In this document: positions 24,374-33,437 of the stretch, piece by piece
How the letters are laid out: the number at the start of each line of letters is the position of its first letter
How positions within the stretch are numbered: position 1 is the first letter of the stretch
Source of the DNA: Desulfotruncus alcoholivorax DSM 16058
Lineage (GTDB): Bacteria > Bacillota > Desulfotomaculia > Desulfotomaculales > Desulfallaceae
Assembly: GCF_000430885.1 (NCBI RefSeq)
Contig: NZ_AUMW01000014.1
Span: forward strand, 1-64,000
Reading direction: 5' to 3'
DNA length: 64,000 bases
Program-made: the position numbers and the translations under genes
Notes under the pieces: generated by a model
Databases searched by the model: none
Told to the model about the DNA's origin: nothing
The model's input: the letters and a program-made list of their open reading frames with translations, nothing else

Positions 24374-25227
24374 TATACCTCGTAAAAAGCCACGCCAATT
24401 AATCCCGGTCCGGCATGCACACCCATTACCGGGCTTAACTGTGCGAACGTGAATTCCTTAATTTGAAACTCTTTTGCATTTTTTATTCTTTCCATAAGTT
24501 TTCTGGCTTCTTCTTCGGCATCTCCGTGAGCGACGGCAATGTTGATTGTTTTTCCAGAAGCTTTTTCTTTAAGGATTTCTATCAATTTGTTAATAGATTT
24601 TTTCCTGCCCCGAACTTTGCCCCAGCTAAAATACTTGCCTTCCTCATTTATCGAAATTATCGGCTTAATATCCAGCAGCTGGCCAACCGTTCCCTCAACA
24701 TAACCGATTCTACCGCCCTTTTTCAAATATTCCAGGGTTTTGACAACAAAAAATACGTTTATCTTTTTTTGTATTTCGTTAACCCGTGCTATAACACTGT
24801 CAAAATTAAGCCCGTTTTGGATGCATCTCCCGGCTTCCTGCACCAGGAACCCCAGGGCCAGGGAAAGGGCACGGGAATCAATTACCTCCACTTTCATTTT
24901 GTTAAATTGCCGTGCTACGGTTTTTATCGTTTCGTAAGTGCCGCTAAGCCCGCTGGAAATGTGAATTGATATCGCATGGGTGAAATTTTCAGCACTGAGC
25001 TTCTCCAGCAATGTCCTGGCCTCTTCAGGCGTGGGCATAGAAGTGGTGGGAACTTCAGCAGGCATCTTGTCATACACATCCTGGGGCTGGATATCGACCC
25101 TGTCATTAAAGACCCTGTCCTTGTAAATAATCTTCAGGGGCAAAACCCAGGCGTTGATCTTGTTCAGTATTACACCTGGCAGGTCACAGGTGCTGTCGGT
25201 TATCAGGGCAATTTTTTCTGAGGGCAT
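24373..25227 (-). CDS. DegV family fatty-acid-binding protein
   Basis: A 284-residue DegV/EDD-fold protein. Members (FakB in staphylococci) hold a fatty acid for phosphorylation by FakA. The N-terminal motif [13 protein letters not shown], the TSMPTPEE block, [17 protein letters not shown] and the C-terminal [14 protein letters not shown] are characteristic. GGAGGT lies before ATG 25227 (MPSEKIAL); the frame could start at an upstream TTG, which would overlap the SD. It forms a two-gene unit with the DUF188 gene. No fakA is present in the window. Confidence 0.9.
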   Translation of the reverse strand: MPSEKIALITDSTCDLPGVILNKINAWVLPLKIIYKDRVFNDRVDIQPQDVYDKMPAEVPTTSMPTPEEARTLLEKLSAENFTHAISIHISSGLSGTYETIKTVARQFNKMKVEVIDSRALSLALGFLVQEAGRCIQNGLNFDSVIARVNEIQKKINVFFVVKTLEYLKKGGRIGYVEGTVGQLLDIKPIISINEEGKYFSWGKVRGRKKSINKLIEILKEKASGKTINIAVAHGDAEEEARKLMERIKNAKEFQIKEFTFAQLSPVMGVHAGPGLIGVAFYEV

Positions 25228-25355
25228 GTCTACCTCCAATGTAAATAAATAATCTAAATCTATTCGACAAGATCATAATATTACCTTTTTTATATTAGAC
25301 AACATCCATTTACGCCGGCCCTCCTAACCACAGTTTTTCCGGGTAAACCACCATA

Positions 25356-25376
25356 CCGCCGGCGCATCACCGGCGG
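25356..25376. repeat. GC-rich hairpin
   Basis: CCGCCGG and CCGGCGG form a perfect 7-bp stem around CGCATCA. It lies downstream of pckA without a T run, so it may protect a 3' end or mark a repeat rather than terminate. Confidence 0.45.
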
Positions 25377-25399
25377 AGGATGAAAATATAGTTAATCTG

Positions 25400-25432
25400 C
25401 CATTGCGAGGAGCGAAGCGACAAAGCAATCTC
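25400..25432 (+). repeat. dispersed CATTGCGAGG...AGCAATCTC repeat
   Basis: CCATTGCGAGGAGCGAAGCG followed by ACAAAGCAATCTC. The ends ATTGC and GCAAT are inverted, and GAGCGAAGC forms an internal stem. Near-identical short repeats are common in intergenic DNA of many anaerobes. Only one copy is seen here. Confidence 0.5.
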
Positions 25433-25439
25433 ATTTATA

Positions 25440-25493
25440 GGAAAGGGGACACGCCTCTTCGAGGAATGTCCCCAATTTTATGTCCCCAATTTA
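25440..25493 (+). repeat. dispersed palindromic repeat copy downstream of pckA
   Basis: GGGGACACGCCTCTTCGAGG then AATGTCCCCAATTTTATGTCCCCAA. A compact hairpin forms from GGGGACA..CCTC and GAGG..TGTCCCC, with an extra half copy of TGTCCCCAA. It is the same family as 11887-12015 and 32146-32183. Confidence 0.8.
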
Positions 25494-25511
25494 AACATGC
25501 CTCATTGATGT

Positions 25512-27047
25512 TTATTCTTTGGTTATTGCATTTTTAATCTCTTGCTTTAATTCCCTGTACTTGGCCAGCCACTTAATTCTTTCTTCTCTGAGCTGGTCCA
25601 CCATGCTATGGTAATCTTCCTCGGCATAGTAAGATGAAGGGTCATAAGCATGCATATCCATTTCCGGGATTAATTCCGGTACCAGGTAGCCCCAGTCAGG
25701 GTCTTGTTTCCACTTAATGTCACCTTTGGCGATGTGTTTTAATATGTTGGTGGATGCGCCAATGCTAATTTTTATTCCCGGCCGGTTTCCGCCCGTACCC
25801 ACACTGCCGGTGTTAAGGAGGTAGCACTCAATATCCGGGTTGGCCTCCAATATTTCCAACAGCCGGTTTCCTTCTTCCCCTTCCAAACCAACGATGAACG
25901 GGTTGGTGCCCACTTCCCGTTTGGATTGTCCTGCCTTAGTCGGGTCGCCGGCCGAAGTTTCGATGGATTCGCCCAGCATAAAGAATGCCGCAGCCTGGGT
26001 AGGGTTTAACTTCGCCACGGGAGGTACAATTGTATCGTGACGGGTGATGAATATCAGACGATGGGCTTTTTCCAGGTCGATGCCTTGATCAACCCCCGGG
26101 ACATCTTCACGGCGGATTACGCCTCTGCCGTTGGAAGTCAGCTCACTGTTATCAAAATCAATCAGGCCGTTGTCATTAACTTTTACGTTTTCAAATATCG
26201 CTTCGGGGCTTTGTGCCGCTTTGTAAAGAACTTTCTGCGATTCGTCCAATCCTTCAGTTTTAATATAAAAGCCGTTTTCAGTCCCGAAACAATAGCCCTG
26301 TGGGTTCATCATTACTACATCGTCTTGCCTGATAATGGCTCTCTCAGGCTCCTTCAAACCATGGTCGTGCATAGTCAGTGTAGTTTTGCCGGTGCCACTC
26401 AGTCCAAAAAGCAGGAAACCGACATCTTTTAGTTCTCCAGTTACATCTTTTACCCTTAATACTTTGCTGCCTGCGTGGAAACCAAGTCCCCCCGACTGTT
26501 TACAGCGGAACATGGCCATGCGCAGGAAAGATTTTTTGGCTTCTCCGAAATAATCTGTGCCAAGGATATAGGTGATTCCGGCCAGGGGGTGACAAAATAT
26601 CACCCGTTCGTGCCATTCAGGTACGTAAACACTTACTAAATCCGGATCAGCCTCGGAATCAACAGGCGGGAACAGCATAATATTCCACTTTAAGGGAATA
26701 CGTGCAAATTTGGAGGTAATATAGAGGCGGCAGTGCAGGCTAAAGTCTCGGTGTAAGCCCATACGGCGATCCAGCTGTATAACCTCTTGGTTTTTCAGGT
26801 ATTTATGAACCTCACCGGCAATTCTAATTGCTTCTTCGACAGAGATGCCCTGCTGGTCAACGCCCAGGGGAACCCCGTCCTCCACTATAAATGTTTTTTT
26901 GGCGCTCCGATTACGTACGCCGGAGATAAAACTGGCACTATCGTAAACAGTTTTTCGACATCCTTTCCGAGCCAATGCTTTCAATTCTTCGTGGGTGGGG
27001 TTATTAATTATTTTTTGTGCTTCCACCGGTAGTTTAACAAACTTCAT
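25512..27047 (-). CDS. pckA: phosphoenolpyruvate carboxykinase (ATP)
   Basis: A 511-residue enzyme interconverting oxaloacetate and PEP with ATP; in anaerobes it may run in either direction. The kinase P-loop GLSGTGKTTLTMHD is clear, and the metal/oxaloacetate blocks HCRLYITSKFARIP, FCHPLAGITYILGTDYFGE and RQDDVVMMNPQG are present. The ATP type is inferred from P-loop context and length. Start ATG 27047 has SD AGGGAGCG. It is monocistronic: the downstream region holds only repeats, and the upstream neighbour runs the other way. Confidence 0.9.
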   Translation of the reverse strand: MKFVKLPVEAQKIINNPTHEELKALARKGCRKTVYDSASFISGVRNRSAKKTFIVEDGVPLGVDQQGISVEEAIRIAGEVHKYLKNQEVIQLDRRMGLHRDFSLHCRLYITSKFARIPLKWNIMLFPPVDSEADPDLVSVYVPEWHERVIFCHPLAGITYILGTDYFGEAKKSFLRMAMFRCKQSGGLGFHAGSKVLRVKDVTGELKDVGFLLFGLSGTGKTTLTMHDHGLKEPERAIIRQDDVVMMNPQGYCFGTENGFYIKTEGLDESQKVLYKAAQSPEAIFENVKVNDNGLIDFDNSELTSNGRGVIRREDVPGVDQGIDLEKAHRLIFITRHDTIVPPVAKLNPTQAAAFFMLGESIETSAGDPTKAGQSKREVGTNPFIVGLEGEEGNRLLEILEANPDIECYLLNTGSVGTGGNRPGIKISIGASTNILKHIAKGDIKWKQDPDWGYLVPELIPEMDMHAYDPSSYYAEEDYHSMVDQLREERIKWLAKYRELKQEIKNAITKE

Positions 27048-27220
27048 TTTTGTCGCTCCCTCTATGGTTAGTAGTATAATTATTGAAATTCTGCATGGAT
27101 CTTCTTCATCCTGCCTTGGCTTGAGAAAATGTATACATTATGCAAAATTAAATTATGGAAGGAATTAACAAAAATGCATAGAATAAGTAAATTCATAAAA
27201 ACTGATACGAGGTGAAAGAT

Positions 27221-27772
27221 GTGCTGGTAGAGGGTACAATGATTATAACCTGTTTGGGGGCTGGTGCTGCTGTCGGTTCCCTGCTTACGTACAGGCTTGC
27301 CAACGGCATTATGGGACAGGAAAAAGATCAGAAAATAAAGGCTTGTATAGTTGAGAATGAAGCACTGAGCAGAACCAACCTGATTTACCGCGAGCGGATC
27401 GAGCAATTGGAGAACGCCCTTTTCAGCAATGAAAAATTTTTAGAAATGACGGGCGAAATTGAGTTCTTAAGGTCCAGTAATTTTAAACTGCGCAGCAGGC
27501 TCAGGGATTTGGAATGCCTGGTTGCAGCGGAAAAAAAGAAGGCCTCCAGGGAACAAGTTGAAAAGTTGGAAAGTACAGTACGTGATCTAAAGCATAAGAT
27601 TGAAAACGTATCTCGTTCGGGCATTCCTGTATTGGTTCCGGCCCCCTTTGAGTTGTTACCTGCTAAAAAAGAAATTGCTGCTGCCAGGGAACCTGAACCA
27701 GCCGGGAAAGATGCAGGCCAAGGGAGGGAAAGGAAATGGTCCACTATAATTAAGGCAAGAAGAATAACTTAA
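27221..27772 (+). CDS. hypothetical membrane-anchored coiled-coil protein
   Basis: A 183-residue protein not recognised. One N-terminal membrane segment (MIITCLGAGAAVGSLLTYRL) is followed by a long charged helix with coiled-coil spacing (RIEQLENALFSNEKFLEMTG, VEKLESTVRDLKHKIENV) and a Pro/Ala/Glu-rich tail. The start is taken as GTG 27221, 6 bases after GAGGTG; the GTG at 27212 overlaps that site. It is monocistronic and divergent from pckA. The layout resembles small envelope or cell-division accessory proteins, but no function can be claimed. Confidence 0.6.
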   Translation: MLVEGTMIITCLGAGAAVGSLLTYRLANGIMGQEKDQKIKACIVENEALSRTNLIYRERIEQLENALFSNEKFLEMTGEIEFLRSSNFKLRSRLRDLECLVAAEKKKASREQVEKLESTVRDLKHKIENVSRSGIPVLVPAPFELLPAKKEIAAAREPEPAGKDAGQGRERKWSTIIKARRIT

Positions 27773-27935
27773 AAAATTTTATTTCACAGGTTGTAATTTT
27801 ATTTAAATTCCCATATTATATTGACATACTAATGGAATTTTTTGTGGTGAGTCCCGTTCCTGCTTATGAATTGGCGAATCATCAATAAAGGTTCCATGGT
27901 TAACACTAATTCATAAGGGGGACAATAGCAGGACA

Positions 27936-28241
27936 ATGGCTTATTCAGACAAGACTTTATCTTGTAAGGACTGTGGTGGGGAATTTGTATTTACGGCTGG
28001 CGAGCAGGAATTCTATGCCGAAAAGGGCTTTGAAAACGAGCCTTCACGCTGCCCGGAATGCCGCAGGTCTCGTCGCCAGCAAAATAATTTCCGCGCCAGG
28101 GCACCCAGGGAGAGAAAGATGTATGAAGTGATGTGCGATCAATGTGGACAAATGACCAGTGTGCCTTTCCAACCCAACGGCAGCAGGCCGGTATATTGCC
28201 CGGATTGCTACCGGTCCAAGCGTAGAGATTCCTGGGGTTAA
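27936..28241 (+). CDS. double zinc-ribbon protein (zf-trcl/CxxC type)
   Basis: A 101-residue basic protein with two Cys4 modules: LSCKDCGGEF...CPECRRSRR (zf-trcl like) and MCDQCGQMTSVPF...VYCPDCYRSKR. The spacing CxxC...CxxC fits zinc binding. Proteins of this kind are common in Desulfotomaculum-type Firmicutes and Chloroflexi; role unknown, possibly nucleic-acid binding as suggested by Arg-rich linkers. It has its own downstream terminator. Confidence 0.8.
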   Translation: MAYSDKTLSCKDCGGEFVFTAGEQEFYAEKGFENEPSRCPECRRSRRQQNNFRARAPRERKMYEVMCDQCGQMTSVPFQPNGSRPVYCPDCYRSKRRDSWG

Positions 28242-28330
28242 TAATTATCTCAACTAGAATCAGGGCTGAACATTAGTTTTTAACAAACTTGCGCTTAATG
28301 TTGCCATAAAGTTTAATAATAAACATTTTA

Positions 28331-28370
28331 AAACCGGCTTGCGTTATTTTTAACGAAGGCCGGTTTTTGT
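28331..28370 (+). terminator. rho-independent terminator after the zinc-ribbon gene
   Basis: AAACCGGC pairs with GCCGGTTT, and inside it CGTTA pairs with TAACG; a T run (TTTTTGTTTT) follows. Confidence 0.8.
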
Positions 28371-28445
28371 TTTACCGGTGCATTTTGGTTCGTTTCCAGG
28401 GATAAAATAAAAAAGCCCCCAAAACTAGATTACGGAGGTCATCGA

Positions 28446-30992
28446 ATGTTTTATTTCCGCAAAGTTTCAGTAAACCCGCCGCTGCCGGAACCGGTCCAGC
28501 GCCTGCGAGAGCTTTCTTATAACCTGTGGTTCAGCTGGAACCGGCCGGCGCGGGATTTATTTAAAGAGATTAACCCCCGCTTGTGGGATCAGGTTGAACA
28601 TAACCCGGTTCAATTCCTGTTGCGGGTTGGCAAGGAGAACCTGGAAAAAGCAGCGGCCGACCGGGATTTTTTAAAAAAGTATAATGAGGTCATGGCCGAA
28701 TATGACCAATACATGCAGGAGGAGAAATGGTTCCACCGCACCCACCCGGAATACAGGGACCGTACAATAGCTTATTTTTCTGCGGAATTCGGCTTGCATG
28801 AATCCTGTCCCATCTACTCGGGCGGATTGGGCATTTTGGCCGGTGACCATACCAAGGCAGCCAGTGACTTGGGTCTGCCTTTTGTTGGGGTAGGGCTGTT
28901 GTATAAGCACGGTTTTTTCAAACAGCTCATCAACCGGGAGGGCAGACAGGAAGTAGTTTACCCGGACCTGAATTTTAATGAGATGCCTATAAAACCAGTG
29001 ATTGCAGAGAGCGGTCTGGAAACTACCGTGGCAGTTGACTATCCTGGCCGTACGGTTCATGCCAGGGTTTGGGAGATCAAGGTTGGATTGGCCCGGATTA
29101 TCTTGTTGGACACCGACCTGCCCATCAATTCCCGGGAGGACAGGGAAATAACTTCACAGCTCTATGGTGGGGGACGTGAAATGCGGATCATGCAGGAATT
29201 GATGCTGGGTGCCGGTGGCGTCAGGGCGCTAAGGGCACTTGGTATCAAACCCCGGGTATGGCATATCAATGAGGGTCACTCCGCATTTCTTACCCTTGAG
29301 CGCCTTAGGGAGATGGTGTCTGAAGGGATTCCGTATTCAACCGCCAGGGAAGCGGTTCGCTCCAATACCCTTTTTACCACTCACACTCCAGTTCCTGCGG
29401 GGCATGACGTTTTCAACAAGGAAATGGTGGAAGAATATCTCGGCAGTCTCTGCCGGGATAATGGAATGAGCTGCCAGGCGCTGGTTGACCTGGGTTGGGA
29501 TGTTGAACACAGGGAATTTAATATGACCTTACTGGCTATAAGAATGTCCGGTTACTGCAATGGGGTCAGTAGATTGCACGGGGAAGTCACCAGGCAGATG
29601 TTCCACCGGTTTTACCCGTCACTGCCGGTTGAAGAGGTGCCTATTACTTCCGTGACCAACGGAGTTCATGCCGGGACCTGGATAGCGGAAGCCTGGAAGG
29701 ACGTTTTTGACCGCTATCTGGGGGACAATTGGCAGAACCATGTTACTGAACCTGATATTTTTAGCCGGGTTGACGAAATTCCCGATGAAGTAGTGTGGGA
29801 AACACACTCGCAATTAAAAGAAAAAGTTATTCAATACGCAAGGGAAAAGGTTAGGGAAAACAGGGTCCGCAATCATGAACAATTGGGACTGATTGCCGAG
29901 GCGGAAGATATTCTGCTGCCGCATGCCCTAACTATAGGTTTTGCCCGCAGATTCGCCACCTATAAGCGGGCGACGTTGCTATTCAGGGACCCGGATCGAT
30001 TAGCCGCGCTGCTAAACAACCTCGATCGCCCGGTGCAGATCATCTTTGCCGGGAAAGCTCATCCCGCTGACCAGGCAGGACAGGAATTAATCAAAAAAAT
30101 TTTGGATTACTCCAGGGAAGAACCGTTTCGGGGGAAAATTGTTTTTCTTGAGAATTATGACATCAACGTAGCAAGACATTTGGTCCATGGTGTAGATATC
30201 TGGTTGAACACGCCCCGCTGGCCCATGGAGGCAAGCGGCACCAGCGGAATGAAAGCGGCTATGAATGGCGTGCTGCATTGTAGTGTGCTGGACGGGTGGT
30301 GGCCGGAAGCCTTTAACGGTAAAAACGGTTTTGCCATCGGAGGGCCGGGCAATGTAAATTTAAACGAAGCAGATCAAGACAGGAACGATAGCTTTTACCT
30401 GTATAAATGCCTGGAGGACAGAGTAGTACCGTTGTATTACGAACGTCTAAACGGTATTCCAGTAAAATGGGTAGCCAGAATGAAGGAGTCGATAAAGACC
30501 ATCATAACCAGGTTTAGTACTGCCAGAATGGTATCGGAATACACCGACCGCTTTTATGTTCCTTTGATTGACCGGGGTATAGCCTTTACAGAGGCAGGTT
30601 TCCAGGTTGCCAGGCAGGCCGACCGGTTTAAAAGATTCATGAAGGAAAACTGGCATCACGTCAAGGTGGAACGGACAAATACAAACGGCAGGTGGGATAT
30701 GGTAGAAGGCGAGGAACTAATGGTTGAATCGGTGGTTAAGTTAGGCCCAATTCCCTCGAAGGATGTAGTTGTTGAAATTACTCTGGGCAGTGACCGGGGA
30801 AGCTACATCTGTGGCCTGGACTCGCTACCTATGGAGTTAAAGGAACAGGTGGGCGATGGGGTATATAAGTATGTGGGAAAAGTTCCCCTTACCCAGGGAA
30901 CCTTTGGCTACACCGTAAGGGTAAGGCCGGACCAGCAGAATATGGTGGGAACAAATGAACTACCGCTGGTGAGATGGGCCGATAATTTTTAA
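28446..30992 (+). CDS. glgP: alpha-glucan phosphorylase (GT35)
   Basis: An 848-residue glucan phosphorylase releasing glucose 1-phosphate from glycogen or maltodextrin. The N-terminal DUF3417-type domain (LSYNLWFSWNRPARDLF) identifies the alpha-glucan phosphorylase subgroup found in Thermotoga and many anaerobes. Further blocks: AYFSAEFGLHESCPIYSGGL, TNGVHAGTW, RRFATYKRATLLF and the PLP-Lys motif EASGTSGMKAAMNGVLHCS (Lys603). A C-terminal beta-rich extension (about residues 730-848) follows. ATG 28446 follows SD GGAGGTC. No glycogen synthesis gene is nearby. A stored-glucan role, perhaps in sporulation, is inference. Confidence 0.93.
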   Translation: MFYFRKVSVNPPLPEPVQRLRELSYNLWFSWNRPARDLFKEINPRLWDQVEHNPVQFLLRVGKENLEKAAADRDFLKKYNEVMAEYDQYMQEEKWFHRTHPEYRDRTIAYFSAEFGLHESCPIYSGGLGILAGDHTKAASDLGLPFVGVGLLYKHGFFKQLINREGRQEVVYPDLNFNEMPIKPVIAESGLETTVAVDYPGRTVHARVWEIKVGLARIILLDTDLPINSREDREITSQLYGGGREMRIMQELMLGAGGVRALRALGIKPRVWHINEGHSAFLTLERLREMVSEGIPYSTAREAVRSNTLFTTHTPVPAGHDVFNKEMVEEYLGSLCRDNGMSCQALVDLGWDVEHREFNMTLLAIRMSGYCNGVSRLHGEVTRQMFHRFYPSLPVEEVPITSVTNGVHAGTWIAEAWKDVFDRYLGDNWQNHVTEPDIFSRVDEIPDEVVWETHSQLKEKVIQYAREKVRENRVRNHEQLGLIAEAEDILLPHALTIGFARRFATYKRATLLFRDPDRLAALLNNLDRPVQIIFAGKAHPADQAGQELIKKILDYSREEPFRGKIVFLENYDINVARHLVHGVDIWLNTPRWPMEASGTSGMKAAMNGVLHCSVLDGWWPEAFNGKNGFAIGGPGNVNLNEADQDRNDSFYLYKCLEDRVVPLYYERLNGIPVKWVARMKESIKTIITRFSTARMVSEYTDRFYVPLIDRGIAFTEAGFQVARQADRFKRFMKENWHHVKVERTNTNGRWDMVEGEELMVESVVKLGPIPSKDVVVEITLGSDRGSYICGLDSLPMELKEQVGDGVYKYVGKVPLTQGTFGYTVRVRPDQQNMVGTNELPLVRWADNF

Positions 30993-31019
30993 ACACTACC
31001 AAAAGCGGGTGATGATTAA

Positions 31020-31712
31020 ATGCTGCTAATAGTAATTAGAACTATTATCCTTTATGCTGCCATAGTAATTGTTATGCGGGTAATGGGTAAGCGGGAAATA
31101 GGACAGCTACAGCCCTTTGAACTGGTGGTGGCGCTGATGATCGCCGATTTGGCGGCCATTCCCATGCAAAATACCGGAATTCCCCTGTTGAGTGGGATCA
31201 TTCCTATCATCATCTTAATGGCCGCCCAGGTCACTTTATCATATATATCCATGAAAAGTGAAAAAGCCCGGATGGTGTTTTGCGGCCGCCCCAGTGTGCT
31301 GGTGGAAAACGGCAAGCTGGTGGAGAAGGAATTAAGATACCTGCGCTATAATGTCAATGACCTGTTAGAACAGCTGCGCTCCAAGGATTACCCTAATATA
31401 GCAGATGTAGAGTTTGCCATATTGGAAACCAACGGTCAGCTCAGTGTAATCCCCAAATCCCAGAAGCGGGCTGTACAGCCGGAAGATTTAAAGCTGGAAA
31501 CCAAGTACGAGGGCATGCCTGTAACGCTGGTTATGGATGGCAAGGTGATGAAAGAAAACTTAAAGAAAATTAATCTGAATGAGGGTTGGTTGAGGACGGA
31601 ACTGAATAAATTTGGAATTAATGATTTTAAAAAAGTATTTTTTGCCAGCCTTGACACGGCGGGAAAACTTTTCTTTCAGCTTAAAGCCAGGTCCGGTGGG
31701 GGTGCTGCATGA
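31020..31712 (+). CDS. DUF421 (YetF-like) membrane protein
   Basis: A 230-residue protein of the YetF/YdfR family. Three N-terminal membrane helices (LIVIRTIILYAAIVIVMRVM, ELVVALMIADLAAIPM, ILMAAQVTLSYISM) precede a cytosolic domain with the hallmark blocks RPSVLVENGKLV, RYNVNDLLEQLRSK and VEFAILETNGQLSVIPKS. In B. subtilis relatives are spore- or envelope-associated, biochemical role unclear. It overlaps the following DUF4363 gene by four bases (ATGA); the DUF421-DUF4363 pairing recurs in spore-forming Firmicutes. Confidence 0.85.
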   Translation: MLLIVIRTIILYAAIVIVMRVMGKREIGQLQPFELVVALMIADLAAIPMQNTGIPLLSGIIPIIILMAAQVTLSYISMKSEKARMVFCGRPSVLVENGKLVEKELRYLRYNVNDLLEQLRSKDYPNIADVEFAILETNGQLSVIPKSQKRAVQPEDLKLETKYEGMPVTLVMDGKVMKENLKKINLNEGWLRTELNKFGINDFKKVFFASLDTAGKLFFQLKARSGGGAA

Positions 31713-32089
31713 AGATATACGTTGCCGTTATTGCAGTATTAATAGTTGTACTGGCTTTTGGAGTTTACACCGTTAATGCTCTGGAAAGTGATACTCAGCA
31801 AATGATGACGGGTTTTGGGAGTCTGGAAAAAGACATAGCAGCAGGTAACTGGGACGCTGCCGGCAAGGGCATGCATCAGGTGCAAAACAAATGGTCTGCC
31901 CACAAAAGTTGGTGGGCCATGGTAATTGACCACCAGGAAATTGATAATATAGATATGGCCATCGCCCGCGTGACCAAATATATAGAGCAGAAGGACAGGA
32001 CCATGGCTTCGGGTGAAGCGTCTGTGTTAAAGCAGATGCTGGAGCATATTCCGGAAAAGGAAAAGATAAATCTTAAAAACATTTTATAA
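31709..32089 (+). CDS. DUF4363 family protein
   Basis: A 126-residue protein with one N-terminal membrane or signal segment (VAVIAVLIVVLAFGVYTVNAL) and an extracytoplasmic helical domain (SLEKDIAAGNWDAAGKGMHQ, WWAMVIDHQEIDNIDMAIAR), matching DUF4363. Function unknown. It starts in the stop of the DUF421 gene, so the two products are probably made together and may act in one envelope complex. A terminator follows. Confidence 0.75.
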   Translation: MKIYVAVIAVLIVVLAFGVYTVNALESDTQQMMTGFGSLEKDIAAGNWDAAGKGMHQVQNKWSAHKSWWAMVIDHQEIDNIDMAIARVTKYIEQKDRTMASGEASVLKQMLEHIPEKEKINLKNIL

Positions 32090-32095
32090 CTTAAA

Positions 32096-32120
32096 AAAAG
32101 CCCCGGAGGACGGGGCTTTT
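32096..32120 (+). terminator. rho-independent terminator of the DUF421-DUF4363 unit
   Basis: AAAGCCCCG - GAGGA - CGGGGCTTT, ending in TTTT. Confidence 0.9.
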
Positions 32121-32145
32121 GGGGTATATTGCTATTGTTCCATAA

Positions 32146-32183
32146 GTTGGGGACATTCCTCCGAAGGAGGTGTGTCCCCTTTT
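32146..32183 (-). repeat. dispersed palindromic repeat copy, compact hairpin form
   Basis: GGGGACATTCCTCC - GAA - GGAGGTGTGTCCCC: two 14-base arms with a single mismatched centre. On the minus strand it reads like the left and right arms of the 11887 copies joined without the middle. It ends 4 bases before the MFS stop codon. Confidence 0.85.
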
Positions 32184-32186
32184 CAC

Positions 32187-33437
32187 TTAACCTGTTACTT
32201 TGTTGTCTATGGGCATCTCCATTGGTTTGGGTGCCTTCGTTATCAATGCCAGAATAGCCGCTACAATCATCAGGATGGCGGAGATGGTGTAGGCGCCCTG
32301 GTAGCTCTGGGTAAGGTCTAAAGCACGGCCGGCAATAATGGGACCTATTAGTGCCGCGATACCCCAGGCTGTGAACACGAAGCTGTAGTTTAAACCGCCG
32401 TTCTTCAGGCCGAAGTAGTCAAACGTAGTGGATGGGAACAGCGACAAGCAGGCGCCGTAGGCTGCGCCGGTAAGGACAGAACCGATTAAGAGGGTTGCGC
32501 CGCTGGTATAGAAGGAAAACAAGAACATATTGATTGCCTGGATGGCAAATACCAGGAACATGGTTCTGGTTCGCCCGAGTTTGTCGGACAACCAGCCAAA
32601 GAAAACCCGCCCGCCGGCGTTGGCTACGGCCATCACAGCCACCAGTACGAAGCCCCAGGTAATGCCGCCCTGCACTTTGGAGATGGTGGCCAGGTGGCCG
32701 ATTATCATCAAACCTGCCGAGGCGCCAAATAAGAACATTAGCCAAAGCTGATAGAATTGCGGGGTTTTGACCATTTCAGCGGGTGTATAGTCTCGCTTGG
32801 AGGCCACAGGGGTATTGCCATTTGATTTCGGCGGAGGTCCGCCGTACGGTATATAACCTGCGGGCGGAACGGAAAGGTACTGAGCCAGAAGAATCATTAC
32901 CACGAAGAAAAGTGCTCCCAGATAGAAGAAGGTTCCCTTTACGCCATAAGTCGTTAAGAGGTAGTTGGTTAAAGGCGCCGTGTATATCGAAGCGCCGCCA
33001 AAGCCGGCAACCACCAGGCCGGCAATTAAGCCTCTCTTATGAGGCTGGAACCACTTGACCGCGGCAGGGGTAGGAGCGGCGTAGCCCAAGCCCATGGCTA
33101 TGCCGACAAAGAGGCCGAAACCGATGGTAATGCTTGTTAAAGTAATTGATGAGCCGCTGATATACATACCAAGACCGACAAAAACAGCGCCTACAGTGAC
33201 GACCCAGCGTGGGCCAATTTTGTCGACCAGTCGACCGCCGGGGATCATGCTGGCTGCAAAGATCAGGCAGGCCAAAGTATAGGGAAATTGGGTTTCAGTA
33301 GCAGACCAGCCAAGCTGTGTTTTTAATGCAGCGGCAAATACGCTCCAGGTATAAAGCACACCCAGGCAGAGGTTGACACCGGTACCTGCGAAAACCTTCA
33401 ACCAGGCAGTGGTTAAACTTGGTTGATTAGTTGACAA
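32187..33437 (-). CDS. MFS transporter, OFA (oxalate/formate antiporter-like) family
   Basis: A 416-residue carrier with twelve hydrophobic segments in two halves. Features of the OFA family: N-terminal NLCLGVLYTWSVFAAALKTQ, GGRLVDKIGPRWV in the loop 2-3, GLGYAAPTPAAVKWFQPHKRG, and a second-half loop GWLSDKLGRTRTMF. Family members carry small carboxylates (oxalate, formate, lactate, monocarboxylates) or are orphans; the substrate here is unknown. The start is TTG 33437 with SD GGAGGTG 8 bases upstream. Monocistronic. Confidence 0.88.
   Translation of the reverse strand: MSTNQPSLTTAWLKVFAGTGVNLCLGVLYTWSVFAAALKTQLGWSATETQFPYTLACLIFAASMIPGGRLVDKIGPRWVVTVGAVFVGLGMYISGSSITLTSITIGFGLFVGIAMGLGYAAPTPAAVKWFQPHKRGLIAGLVVAGFGGASIYTAPLTNYLLTTYGVKGTFFYLGALFFVVMILLAQYLSVPPAGYIPYGGPPPKSNGNTPVASKRDYTPAEMVKTPQFYQLWLMFLFGASAGLMIIGHLATISKVQGGITWGFVLVAVMAVANAGGRVFFGWLSDKLGRTRTMFLVFAIQAINMFLFSFYTSGATLLIGSVLTGAAYGACLSLFPSTTFDYFGLKNGGLNYSFVFTAWGIAALIGPIIAGRALDLTQSYQGAYTISAILMIVAAILALITKAPKPMEMPIDNKVTG

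Noticed and set aside
24463-24969. Plus-strand frame of 168 codons
   Set aside because: Antisense of the DegV-type gene, without ribosome-binding site.
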